DNA from: Mytilus galloprovincialis
Lineage: Eukaryota; Mollusca; Bivalvia; Mytilida; Mytilidae
Length of the DNA: 64,000 nucleotides
Reading direction: 5' to 3'
NCBI RefSeq assembly: GCF_965363235.1
Contig: NC_134840.1
Span: forward strand, 83,982,916 to 84,046,915
The notes beneath the pieces are model-generated. The model did no database searches, was not told the DNA's origin, and saw only the letters and a list, made by a program, of their open reading frames with translations. The position numbers and the translations under genes were made by a program. Positions 33,727-44,278 of this stretch are shown here, piece by piece (the stretch's first letter is position 1; every line of letters starts with the position of its first letter).

Positions 33727-35373
33727 ATGGAAAATTCCCAATGCGAGCCATGTAAAGCACGCGACAATAACAACAAGCCGACGCATTGGTGTGTCATTTG
33801 TGAAGAAGCGTTATGTTTACAATGCGCAGAACACCATCGCGTTCAGAAAATGTCCCGCCGTCACGAACTTTTAGATATCAACATAAAGCCTACACATATA
33901 AATATCTCGGACCAACGCTGTTCAAAACACGATAACTTGTCGTTTGAGTACTTTTGTGTCGACCATGAAAGTCTTTGTTGCAAGGAATGTCAAGTAGAAT
34001 CACACCGTTCCTGTCATAAAATAATGTCAGTTGACATAGCATCTAAAGGCATAAAAAGTTCTCAGTCATTTATAGATGCTGTCGAACTCATAGAACAGGT
34101 TTTAATGACAACACCTACCATTATAGAGAACAGGCACACCTTGATTGAAAGCATTGAAACTGAAGCAAATTTTGTTAAAGATGAAGTTAGGAAAGTGAAA
34201 GAAGAAGCAATAACTCACATTGAATATCTGGCGAAATTACTTTTTGAGGATCTGAAACTTAAAAAAGACAAAATAGTAACAAATGCAAAGGGACAGATCG
34301 ATGAATTAGAAGATATTAAAAGAATGACGAAAGAAAAAAAGGACACGTTTGATATAGTTGAAAAACATGGATCTGAAAAACAAGCATTTCTTGCTGTTCA
34401 TGTCCACAAAACTGTTCTGGACGAACTTGAAGAAAGAATTAGTGCAATAACAGAGAGGACAACGTATTCTTCAATTAAATTGAATCCAAATTTACTGAAG
34501 AAAAGCATAACGTCTATTGGAACCATTGAAATAAAGGAATTACCCACTGCAACTGAATTTGTCAAAAGAAAAAAGCGCCAGTCACAAATTCCAATTGCAC
34601 AACGGCAAAATTTACCGTCTTTTATTCTAAAGAATGCCATAACAGGAACTGGCGTTGTTGGAGGGTTAGCAGTTAGTGATAAAGACGAACTCTGTATTTC
34701 GTCTACACTTTTTTTTTTTCACAGAAAAATACTGGTGTATGACAATGATGAAAAATTGAAGTATGAAATGATTCTCAGCTTTCCTCCAGGGCAAATTGCT
34801 ATATTTCCATGCCAAAACAAAGGAATAATAACAACGTCAACAATAGATCTCAATATCTTTCAATTTGTAGATTTTCAAACATATAAAGTGTTAAACGAAA
34901 TTTCGATTGAGGGATGCCAAGGAGGAGGTATTGCTGCTTCACATGAAAACATCTGTATTGGCACAAAAGGAGCAATAAAAGTTCTGGATCACAATGGCAG
35001 ATATATTCGATCTATCAAAATGAATAATGATAAACTAACACCAAGGTACATTGTATTAGATAAAAGTGGAAACATCTATCACAGTGACAGTGAAGTCGTT
35101 TGTTATACAAGAATCGACGGTGAAAATCTGTTCACATATAAACCACAAGACAACAAAAGGCTCAATGGAGTAGCGATAGATAATCAAGGTTATGTGTACG
35201 TCGTTGTCCGAAATCAAAGTGTGTGTAGACTAAATCCGGATGGAACGTTCAGTGACTTAGTGGTGGTGAATGAAGATTCAAAACGACCCTTTAAGGATAT
35301 CTGTTTTAACAAAGACTGTACAAAATTGTACCTATCATACGAAGAAGGTGTTTTGGTTTATACTCGACAATAG
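33727..35373 (+). CDS. TRIM-like protein without RING: two B-boxes, coiled coil, C-terminal beta-propeller-like region
   Basis: A 548-residue single-exon frame. B-box 1 spans residues ~6-46 (C6, C9, C22, C25, C30, C33, H36/H37, H46). B-box 2 spans ~65-97 (C65, H68, C77, C85, C88, H93, H97). A long charged helical region (~110-290) fits a coiled coil. From ~320 to the end, short hydrophobic repeats such as NGVAIDNQGYVYVVV resemble NHL-type propeller blades. This is the layout of the RING-less TRIM-like proteins that are numerous in bivalves, where relatives are linked to immune signalling; the role of this one is not shown. I start at Met 33727 because a pyrimidine-rich tract and CAG acceptor end at 33723; upstream in-frame codons from 33655 look intronic. 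An upstream non-coding exon is therefore likely. Confidence 0.85.
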   Translation: MENSQCEPCKARDNNNKPTHWCVICEEALCLQCAEHHRVQKMSRRHELLDINIKPTHINISDQRCSKHDNLSFEYFCVDHESLCCKECQVESHRSCHKIMSVDIASKGIKSSQSFIDAVELIEQVLMTTPTIIENRHTLIESIETEANFVKDEVRKVKEEAITHIEYLAKLLFEDLKLKKDKIVTNAKGQIDELEDIKRMTKEKKDTFDIVEKHGSEKQAFLAVHVHKTVLDELEERISAITERTTYSSIKLNPNLLKKSITSIGTIEIKELPTATEFVKRKKRQSQIPIAQRQNLPSFILKNAITGTGVVGGLAVSDKDELCISSTLFFFHRKILVYDNDEKLKYEMILSFPPGQIAIFPCQNKGIITTSTIDLNIFQFVDFQTYKVLNEISIEGCQGGGIAASHENICIGTKGAIKVLDHNGRYIRSIKMNNDKLTPRYIVLDKSGNIYHSDSEVVCYTRIDGENLFTYKPQDNKRLNGVAIDNQGYVYVVVRNQSVCRLNPDGTFSDLVVVNEDSKRPFKDICFNKDCTKLYLSYEEGVLVYTRQ

Positions 35374-35377
35374 GACA

Positions 35378-35446
35378 AAACTACAAACTGTTCTATGGTC
35401 GGGTTGTCGTCTCTTTGACACATTCCCCATTTCCATTCTCAATTTG
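35378..35446 (-). repeat. R3 repeat fragment directly after the B-box gene stop
   Basis: Reverse orientation of 'gagaatggaaatggggaatg', 'tgtcaaagagacgacaaccc' and 'gaccatagaac'. It starts within about 10 bp of the stop codon, so it would form the start of the 3' untranslated region. Confidence 0.65.
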
Positions 35447-35867
35447 ATATCTATAAATCATTCCGGGGTTCTGAGTCAGATATCAGCTTGTTGCGTATAT
35501 CGCGAACATGTGTATTTAGTTTTTCAACGCTATCAATCAAATTATTATTTTTCAGAATTTAACACTAAGGAATGGAAAAAATCTGGATACAGAAATTTTT
35601 TTGGTCAATTGCTTGACCAGATTATTATTTTCATCAAATTGGGGATAGTATATATTTTTTTAGGAAAAAACCATCCCCCCATTGAAGTTAAATTTAAATT
35701 AACCGTAATGTTTTTATGAGGAAAATTCCGAAAAATATTTTGCCCATTGGCAATTAAAAGTTTACACAAAACTCTAGCTTCCAGAAACCTGTAATGTAGT
35801 CTTTATATAAGAAATTGTCCTCAATGTACATTTTGAAGCACATCTTTTCAGTTTAATGTTGTTTTTT

Positions 35868-36095
35868 ATGCCCCATTTATGGGCAATATGTTTTCGGTCT
35901 GTGTTCGTCCTTCCATTCGTTTGTTCGTCCCGCTTCGGGTCAAGTTTTTGGTCAAGGTAGTTTTTGATGAAGTTGAAGGATCTTTCTTATTTTAATGCCA
36001 AATCAGAGATTTTCTCCCATTTTCACGGTTCATTGAACATAGAAAATGATACTAGTGCTGATTGGACACCCGTGTACTATAAATACATTCTTGTT
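35868..36095 (-). repeat. Dispersed repeat R4, minus strand
   Basis: In reverse it reads 'tgccc..ataaatgggg', the GGACG/AACGAACG-rich tail and 'ccgtgaaaatggg', as in the other R4 copies at 18.0, 49.7 and 53.9 kb. Confidence 0.55.
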
Positions 36096-36099
36096 TTCT

Positions 36100-38400
36100 C
36101 TTGAGATTTTGGTGTTTCTTTTTCTTTTGTCACAATTTCCGAATTATGTGCACCAGGAACGAAGTCTCTTCATTTTCCCTTGAACAATTAGCAAAAAAGT
36201 CGTCGGTATTGCAAGGATCGCACAAAGTTCAAATATGACCAAATCGTATTTAGCAATCATTATGGTTTGTATTTTGTGAAGAAATGCAAATCTTAATTCC
36301 TTATCACGAGGGGAAGAGGAGGAAGATTCTTCTCGAATAACAAAATTATATAGGACTCCAAGGATCCCGAAAAACTAATCATTAATTCCCGAGACCTGTT
36401 CAAAGTAATCCGGAATTACAATGAAAATAAAGGTCCAATCCCGACGTTCAGAAAAAGGGACTTTCGTCGCTCTAATCACATTCTTGTTTTGCTTTGAAAT
36501 GCATGATCTCGTTATTTTAACACACGCTAATGACAAATGTGTATTACAACTGAGAATATTCGGAAAAGATAAAATGTCTATATTATTAAAAAAAAACTCA
36601 TAACAAATTAAATCGATGTAATTTTTTTTATAGTATACAAATGTGGACACAAATCAGTGTGGATATTATGTTTCGATGTTTGATAGTGTTTCAACTTTGC
36701 TAAAATGGGGTTCTATATATTGTAATGATCTACAAACTGACCCCCCCCTTTTTTATTACAAGAGGTTGTGTAAGTTACTAACTTTGCACATTACTTATAC
36801 CAACGTAACATATGTTACAGTTAATGGTATAGTTTCATTTACATAAATATTTGGTATATGAGATTGGTAAATGTAAGCACATGTGGAGGAGTCAACATAC
36901 ATTTTGTGTACGAAGTGGGACGTCTGGTTTTAGAGGATTTCTTTCGTTTAAACACATGACAGCTGTTTCAGAGGTTATACGTCGGTCGGACTTCTTCTGG
37001 TCTTACTTTTAGTATGCCAACATTTCATTTTTATTTCAAATTGTTGTATAATCGGTCAATGTTTACAAACTCCTGATGTACTACATTCCATAGAGGATGT
37101 GTATTCGAAAGTTGACTTTGCGCATGTGCGTACTTCGATGAAAATAGGATGAAAATAGAAGGAAACTTTCAGAGGCTCGATATGGGTAAATTTATCCTGA
37201 TTCTATATTTGGTAATAGTTTTCAATGAAATAAAGTTTATTTGAGGTTTATTTAACGAAAGCTGTATTATATTGGTAGTAAAAAGAAGTAACACGGTGTT
37301 GGGATGAAAATACGAGATTCTTATTGTTACCTAAGAGACGGCGAATTTCGCGCCACTCTTAGCTGTAACTATGGGGACACCATAGGAACAGCTAAATTTT
37401 AGCAATTGCTATAGCTACATAGCATCGTCATATAAAAACAAGAGCGTTTGGCTTATTCGGGGTTCTGGGATTCGACAATCAAAGAGGATAGGACATAAGG
37501 AAAAAAATACAGAATTCACAAAAAGAAAAGGTACAGAGAAAATTTATTTTATTTAATGACTTTGTTATAAAAACATATATATATTTTATAGCTTATTTAA
37601 GCTTTAAAATTACTTTACTGAGGTGATTCTCACAAATTATTACAAATTTCAAGAAGAAACAAGCTATTCAGGACGAACATATAAATTTATACTTCAACAT
37701 TAAAGTGGCTGAAGTGAGTTCTAGTCGGACATAATTCCGAAAAGAGAACATTTGCGTACATTTATTTATTCATATACGGGGTTAATCTCGATATATTGAT
37801 TTGATATAAGGCTCGAATATTTGGTACAAGGCTCGAATATTTGGTACAAGGCAGACTAACCCGTTTAAAAAGATTAGCTCATGAAGTCAAAGTAAAGAAA
37901 AAGACAACTAAAGAACAAATTAACTTTATTGTAACGTTTGAAATCCTGTCATAAAAATAGCATCAGAAGTCAAATAAATCATATATTGTATACATGTATT
38001 ACATTATTTCTCGATTTGATTAACGTAATTTTCCCAATCCCATGAACCACATCCTTATTTTATTAGTAGAGTTAAATGTGTCACGTACACGCTACCCAAA
38101 CCCGTGACAATATATTAAACTGTTGCACAATCAATGTCAATGACAGCTAACCTCAGCAAAACACTAAGCATTAGCAGTTAGAGTATTGCTTATTTATTAC
38201 TTTGTGTTAATGGTCAAGACTTTCGTGGAGGAGAGAATAATTGCATTAATTACCTAATGAATAACATGATGAAATATGTTCTAAATCTTAGATTTTGGAT
38301 ACATTTATAGCTAGGAGAGGAACACATTAAGTTCATTTCTTCATGATGTGATTTTGTATATGGGAGATGGTATCCGAGAAGATGTATGCCTGGTTTTTTT
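36100..38400. other. Intergenic region, no gene recognised
   Basis: AT-rich. Contains a direct repeat of 20 bp (AAGGCTCGAATATTTGGTAC twice, about 37810-37850) and a C-run at 36740. Reading frames of up to ~90 codons are not supported by domains or splice context. Confidence 0.35.
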
Positions 38401-38464
38401 TTTAAATTAATTTGTTTTAATTTTAATGTGCGTATTGTTATGCGTTTACTTTTCTACATTGGCT

Positions 38465-38725
38465 AGAGGTATAGGGGAAGGGTTGAGATCTCATAAACAT
38501 GTTTAACCCCGCCGCAATTTTGTGCCTGTCCCAAGTCAGGAGCCTCTGGCCTTTGTTAGTCTTGTATGATTTTTAATTTTAATTTCTTGTGTATAATTCG
38601 GAGTTTAGTATGACGTCCATTATCACTGTACTAGTATACATATCTTTTAGGGGCCAGCTGAAGGACACCTACGGGTGCGGGAATTCTCGCTACATTGAAG
38701 ACCCATTGGTCTGTAATTGTTTTTG
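38465..38725 (-). repeat. Long dispersed mussel repeat containing R3 end
   Basis: Contains 'tttaaccccgccgcaatttt', 'cctgtcccaagtcaggagcc', 'ttagtatgacgtccattatc', 'aggggccagctgaaggacac' and 'cgggaattctcgctacattg'. This is the reverse of the R3 tail at 8100-8230 and is a familiar mussel repeat. Confidence 0.65.
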
Positions 38726-38899
38726 CTGGAAAATATGAATGGCTTGTATCAAATCTTTTAGAAAAATCGATTTTTACAGAAGAGTTCCACCATGCACTTG
38801 CACTGCACTATTATTAGAAAAGTAGAATAGAATGATATATAAACGGATGAAAATTAAATATACATGTATTAAACTGTTATATTAATATAATATATAACA

Positions 38900-38965
38900 A
38901 CAAACCAGTGTATACTCTGGGACAATTATTATATTAGTATAATAGTCCCAGGTATACTGATTTGT
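38900..38965. repeat. Imperfect hairpin, ~30-bp arms
   Basis: ACAAACCAGTGTATACTCTG then GGACAATTATTATA pairs with TATAATAGTCCCAGGTATAC then TGATTTGT. It lies in an AT-rich, intergenic setting and may be a short fold-back element. Confidence 0.6.
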
Positions 38966-39284
38966 ATCGCTACAATATAATAGTTACTACGGTGCGGTTA
39001 AATTTCCTGTCATTTATTCATCATCGACGCACGAACTTGTCTTGACATTTTTGTTATCTCTGTACATTAAGCTCAGTTTCAGTTACAGAGATGTGATCTT
39101 TTTCTTTATAATGTGCTTTTCCCCATCCACAAGAACTTGCGGTCATCCGATGTTCAGTACTTCAGTACTTTGATTTAATTTAGCTTCTGGACAAAACATC
39201 TTTGGTTCAAACGTAAATAAAATGCTTTGATATAAATGTATATCTCCCATTACTACTTACATAGAATGGATACTACTACATTCC

Positions 39285-39700
39285 TTGTGCAGATAAGAGT
39301 TGTTTGCCAAATCTCTATTTCAAAAAGACTGAATTGCATAACAATGAACTGAGTTCAAAGCCAAGCACTAAAATAATACACTAAGACAAAGAGCTCAATC
39401 CAGTGATATACTTTGTACTACAGGTCATTCATAAATAACCACATCTCACAAAATTGCAGTGCTACATGGATGGATCAGAAGACATGAAACAAATTATAAA
39501 TTAATATCATATTTTCAGTATACAGGTAGGTATTCATTAGGGTCACCGATTATAACTTTCAAAAAAGGGTGGTGAAATCATTCGATACCTAGCAAGTAAC
39601 AATCGCTTCATGCAGAACTTGTAATAGGATTAGTACCCCTCTGTTTGAAATAAGAACATACCTCCATCTTATCATAGACACTTGAAAACAAACATTTAAA
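39285..39700 (-). repeat. Dispersed repeat R6, minus-strand copy
   Basis: Reverse complement relationship to 15840-16290, for example 'gaattgcataacaatgaact', 'aagacaaagagctcaatcca' and 'ccagtgatatactttgtact'. Confidence 0.5.
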
Positions 39701-40530
39701 ACTGTAAAATGTTATTAGACTTATCAATTTTTTTTTACCATCAAAACTGAATCAATGATATACAAATGAAAAGGAATGTTAGTGTGCACTCGTTAATATC
39801 CGCGTATGTCTCATGTTTATAAATCGGTTACAAACCCAAAACGAAAGTTACGTAATGTCCAGGTTTTTTTAACGTAAATTTTAATACGATGAAAGGTATT
39901 GTTGTCTTTAAAAAATGACTTATGTAGTTTATAACTAATTAATGAATGAAAATATCATACATTCTTAATAAATCAAAAAACATATTACTATGTTGATCAA
40001 AATTAACCTTTTTCAAATTCGGAAAACTTTCAATCGCAGCTTTTCAGTATTAAATTAGAAGTTAGACTGTGACATTGTGCAAGGGGACTCACAATCTTTT
40101 CGACTTCATTTCATGCTACTTTTGTTGTCATAGTAAATGAAAAAAAAATTCGTAGTGAACCCTAGAGTTTCAATTTATACGGGACGTATTATTGTATACA
40201 GTTGTCCGTCTGTCCGTCCGTCGTCATTATGTCGGACAATAACTAAAAAATTCTGTAACCAATTTACATGAAACTTCGATGAATTGTTTATAGATATTGA
40301 GGTATTCTTCCTTTAAAATTTTATAAATTTTACGTTTCCGAGTTATTGGATTTTATAAACAAACAAGAGCCTCTAAAGAGACTTTGTCGCTCACCTTGAT
40401 TTTACAGTTTTCGGAAAATGTTTTTTTAAAGTGTTTTCATGAAACTTTGGTGACAGTATTATATAGATTAAGATAACTTCCCTTTAGTTTTTTTATAAAT
40501 TTTTATATGACATTGAGAAATCATAACGAG

Positions 40531-40649
40531 TGAGAATAGTTATCGCTTGACATCAAATCGAGATATTTAATTTCAGTATAATAATAAAAGAGCCTTTTAC
40601 TCTTTGAATTGAATAACGATAGTTGATATCAAGCGATAGACCATTCTCA
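40531..40649. repeat. MITE-like fold-back with ~27-bp arms
   Basis: TGAGAATAGTTATCGCTTGA then CATCAA at the left is inverted at the right (TTGATATCAAGCGATAGACC then ATTCTCA). The spacer is AT-rich. It also contains an inner 'aaaagagccttttactcttt' palindrome. No target duplication was settled. Confidence 0.6.
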
Positions 40650-40850
40650 CAAGAGTTTAAACCTATGTGTACAATGGTCAACTCTCTTATTGTGTTAAAA
40701 TTAGAATTCCACGAATCGTTGTTCTAGTATTGTGCACACAAAATGTATATCGTCGTAACCTTTGAAGGTCATTTATTACCTAACGAATAGCCAATGGAAA
40801 TGCCGTAATATCGTCTTATGGTGCTGAATAAGCAAATCAAATTAAAGCAG

Positions 40851-40898
40851 AATTTCGTATCACTGTAATTTTTTTCCTGCAGTGTGATACGAGAAATT
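40851..40898. repeat. Short hairpin
   Basis: AATTTCGTATCACTG pairs with CAGTGTGATACGAGAAATT across a T-rich loop. Intergenic; role unknown. Confidence 0.55.
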
Positions 40899-41227
40899 TT
40901 ATTCATGTAAGATATTATAGATAATAAGCAACAACCATAAGAGAATGAACTTTATTCTTTGAAAAAAACGTGACAGGCGTAGCATGCGGCCATGGCGCAG
41001 CTGTTTAATAAAAAACGGAACAAGAAACCTACTGGACAGCAGAGAAGAATAAAAAAAATACTATGTAATATAAAAAATATTCTACTGAAAGAGGTCTGCC
41101 CCAACAACAAAAAAAAAAAAAAAACACACACACACTTAATACGACATTATTTATTCCCATTGACAATAACATTTGAAGTTAAATTTCATTCTAGTATATA
41201 TGATTAACAATGACATGAATATAAATA

Positions 41228-41440
41228 TAGGAAGATGTGGTATGAGTGCCAATGAGACAACTCTCCATTCAAATATCAATTTATAAATTTATAAAAGTAA
41301 ACCACTATATATGTCAAGATACGGCCTTCAACGTGGAGCCTTGGCTCACACCGAACAGCAAGCTATGAAGGGCCCCAAAAATTAATAATGTAAATCCGTT
41401 CAAACGGGAAAACCAACGGTCTAATCTATAGAAAACAAAA
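41228..41440 (+). repeat. Dispersed repeat family R2
   Basis: Starts 'aggaagatgtggtatgagtg', then 'ccaatgagacaactctccat', 'aagtaaaccactatatatgt', 'acggccttcaacgtggagcc', 'aagggccccaaaaatta' and 'ttcaaacgggaaaaccaacg'. It is related to R1 but distinct in its second half. Confidence 0.7.
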
Positions 41441-42931
41441 AAATAGTTCATCAGCTTAATACATAATATGTACGTACGTCTCAGTCTATGCTTACATTAG
41501 ATTGTTGATATCATGAATATATACTGTACATGTAATTTATAAGATGTGAAAAACAACAATATATACAAATGAACGATACTTGTTTATAAATGTGTAAGTG
41601 TTCGTACACCATTATCAAACTGATGGATGTATTGTTTAAAAAGTATATAATTTGATTCTTAAACGTAAATACACTGACAGAAAACATTGTAAGCTATAGG
41701 AAAGTTGTATACTCACTCGATAAACCGACGACGCATTCGAAAAAGCCAGGACTGCTCCCCAAAAAAAAACCGAACACATAGAAATTCTTTAAGTCTTAAA
41801 ATGTCGTTTTAACTACAAAAACAAATAAAGTGCTGTATATCTAATGATATATATATATATGGATTCCATGCATGCATTTCCATCGACACTTGCATTGTAT
41901 AAAAATGGCAGTTTATTCTGTTGTTGTTTTTTTATTTAAAATAAAAGCATTGTAAGACTAACTTCAATTTTTTAAACGAAAAATAATGTCGGATTGATTA
42001 TATCTTTTTATCTCAAATACTTGACACCTTTTTATTCTTGTATATTAAACTTTCGCCTCTATATCACGTCTTGTCCGAAAGGAAGTCTGTTTGTTTATAT
42101 TTTTTTTATCATATTCACTTGAATATATCACTGTTGATAATTTTGATTCTATGGATACATGTTTTTCAAATCATGCAATGCAACAAAAATACACAAAAAC
42201 TTGAGTTAACGTAAAACTGACAACACACAATGACGAAAAGAAAACCAATGTACAACAGTCCACACAACACTAAACAGACCAACGTATAACAGTCCACACA
42301 CACAACACTATTGATGTACACATATTAACTTACAACAGTCCACACAACACTAAACATACCAACGTATAACAGTCCACAGAACACTACACATATCAACTTA
42401 AAACAGTTCGAACAACACTATACACATAATATGGAACAACACTACAACACTATACACATAATATGGAACAACACTATACACATAATATGAAAGAGCGAAC
42501 CAAATCCATGAAAGCAGTCTTAACAAAATACCGGGGGATGAACTCAGATAAAGAAACTAGCAATAGGCCTCTGGACATTTTTTTTTATAAAAACCAGCAG
42601 TACTGCGAGCAGAGCTAGCAAAATGAAATACCACTTCTAGCAAAAGCAATTATTGACTACAGAGAAAAAAACAAAGATTTTTATGAAATTATTAAAAGAC
42701 ATATCACAATGATATGATTGAAATTGTGAAAAATTTAAATAAATTGTTATAAGGGGTTTAAGACGAATTATGGATAAAAATATAGGTAACCTCAAAATAA
42801 AGCAATGAGAAAGAGTACACTAGCTTTATATGGTTGAGAATCTGAAAAAAAATCATGTAATTTAGGCAGAGAAGCGGATACAAATGTTTACCTTCATTTA
42901 CTTCAGGAGTCCCAACCAATAAAGATCTATT

Positions 42932-42995
42932 CTTAACCCTAAAACTTACCCTAACCCATACCTAAACCTAACACTAGCCCTAACCCTAAAATCAA
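42932..42995. repeat. Degenerate telomere-like tract
   Basis: TTAACCCTAAAACTTACCCT followed by several CCTAAC, CCTAAA and CCCTAACCCTAA units. This resembles decayed (TTAGGG)n, the usual metazoan telomere unit. It replaces unrelated sequence at the same place in copy 1 (6135-6230). Confidence 0.6.
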
Positions 42996-43204
42996 AACCT
43001 AACCAAAAACATTTCAGTAATATTCAGTCAAAGTCTCATAAAGTTTCGTTCAGCAGTGTAAGCGCAGAGGCGGATACAAAAAAAACGCGACAAAACTACG
43101 AACGAACAAACATACGGACGTACGGACGGACTCCTCTATTGCTATGTAAGGCTGGATATGATTAAAGTACCATGTACGAAATTGATGATAACATTTACCA
43201 CAGA

Positions 43205-43385
43205 ATAAGAATCATAGAAAACGTTGCGCTTGCGCTAATTCCATTCTTTTCGACGTCATAAACATCTCCGCTGCCAACGCTATCGTCGCAGTATCGCCGA
43301 TAGAAGCAAAAGGATTTTTTTAGAGGTATAAAGATAGATCCCGTGAAGCTTTTCAGAAGATAGTCAAAATCGAAAGAGAAGTGTG
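43205..43385 (+). promoter_or_regulatory. Probable promoter and short 5' non-coding exon of gene A2
   Basis: TATAAA at 43327-43332 and a GTG^GTGAGT donor ending the exon at 43385, as in copy 1. The two promoters are nearly identical by eye, so both copies could be transcribed under similar control. Confidence 0.4.
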
Positions 43386-44026
43386 GTGAGTTTTTTTTTA
43401 TTTTACCTTTTAACCATGTACTATTCATTTTTGTTCTGTTTTCTATTCTAAAACCTTCAGGACTTCGTCATGTGTAAGTTAATGTAAGTTGTCTGTTTCA
43501 TTGTCTTGAACTGAGTTTGTTGTGTTTATGAGAAATCTTTAATTTACTGATAATCCTCTAGACTTCCATAGATTTTAGGCATATTTGATGTGTCAAATTG
43601 CTAATATTAATATGTTGAATATACTTTTGACCATAAAATCCGAGATAATTATACCGCAGTAGTAGTTTCAGATAAAAGGCATGCAAAACTAATTCAAGCT
43701 TCTCTTTGTCTGGTTGTTCTGGTCCTTATATATCTGATTATAATCAGCAAAGTTGATCTTAAGTTTCGATTTTACTAGATTTTTGAAAATAAAGACAAAA
43801 GAATATAAGTTATGTATCAATTTTGAATTCTGACTACAGTTATCGTGGTTTCGGTGTTTGTATGCCATTTGAAAAGATGGAAATTAGCAACTTTACATTT
43901 TGGATGGATTCATTTGATTAAAGTTTGAATAAATGCATTGTTCGATGAATGTTTAAGAATGAACATAGATTTATGTGTCCATTTATACAATACATTAAGA
44001 ATTCCTATAAAATACAAGCATACTAT

Positions 44027-44190
44027 CTAATTTTGGGGCCCTTTACAGCTTGTTGTTCGGTGTGAGCCGAGGCTCCGTGTTGAAGGCCGTACATTGAGCT
44101 ATAATGGTTTACTTTTTTATAAATTGTTGTTTTGATGGAGAGTTGTCTCATTGGCACTCACACCACATCTTCCTATATCTATCTATAGTT
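44027..44190 (-). repeat. R2 repeat inserted in gene A2 intron 1 only
   Basis: Reverse of the R2 family ('agatgtggtgtgagtgcc', 'acggccttcaacacggagcc', 'taaagggccccaaaatta'). Copy 1 lacks it at the same place (about 7252), so it was inserted after the duplication. Short TATCTA repeats lie at its ends. Confidence 0.7.
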
Positions 44191-44278
44191 AAGCAAGGAG
44201 ATTTAGGGGAGGGGTTACAATGGATTTCTCAATGCATTTTTAATTGTATCATTTGACTCCACAATCAACAGGAAAAGT

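Noticed and set aside
40992-41207. Small basic frame with a good start context (GCGGCCATGGCG)
   Set aside because: It runs into a poly-A/CA tract, has no recognisable domain and no clear donor. A first exon cannot be excluded, but I cannot support it.
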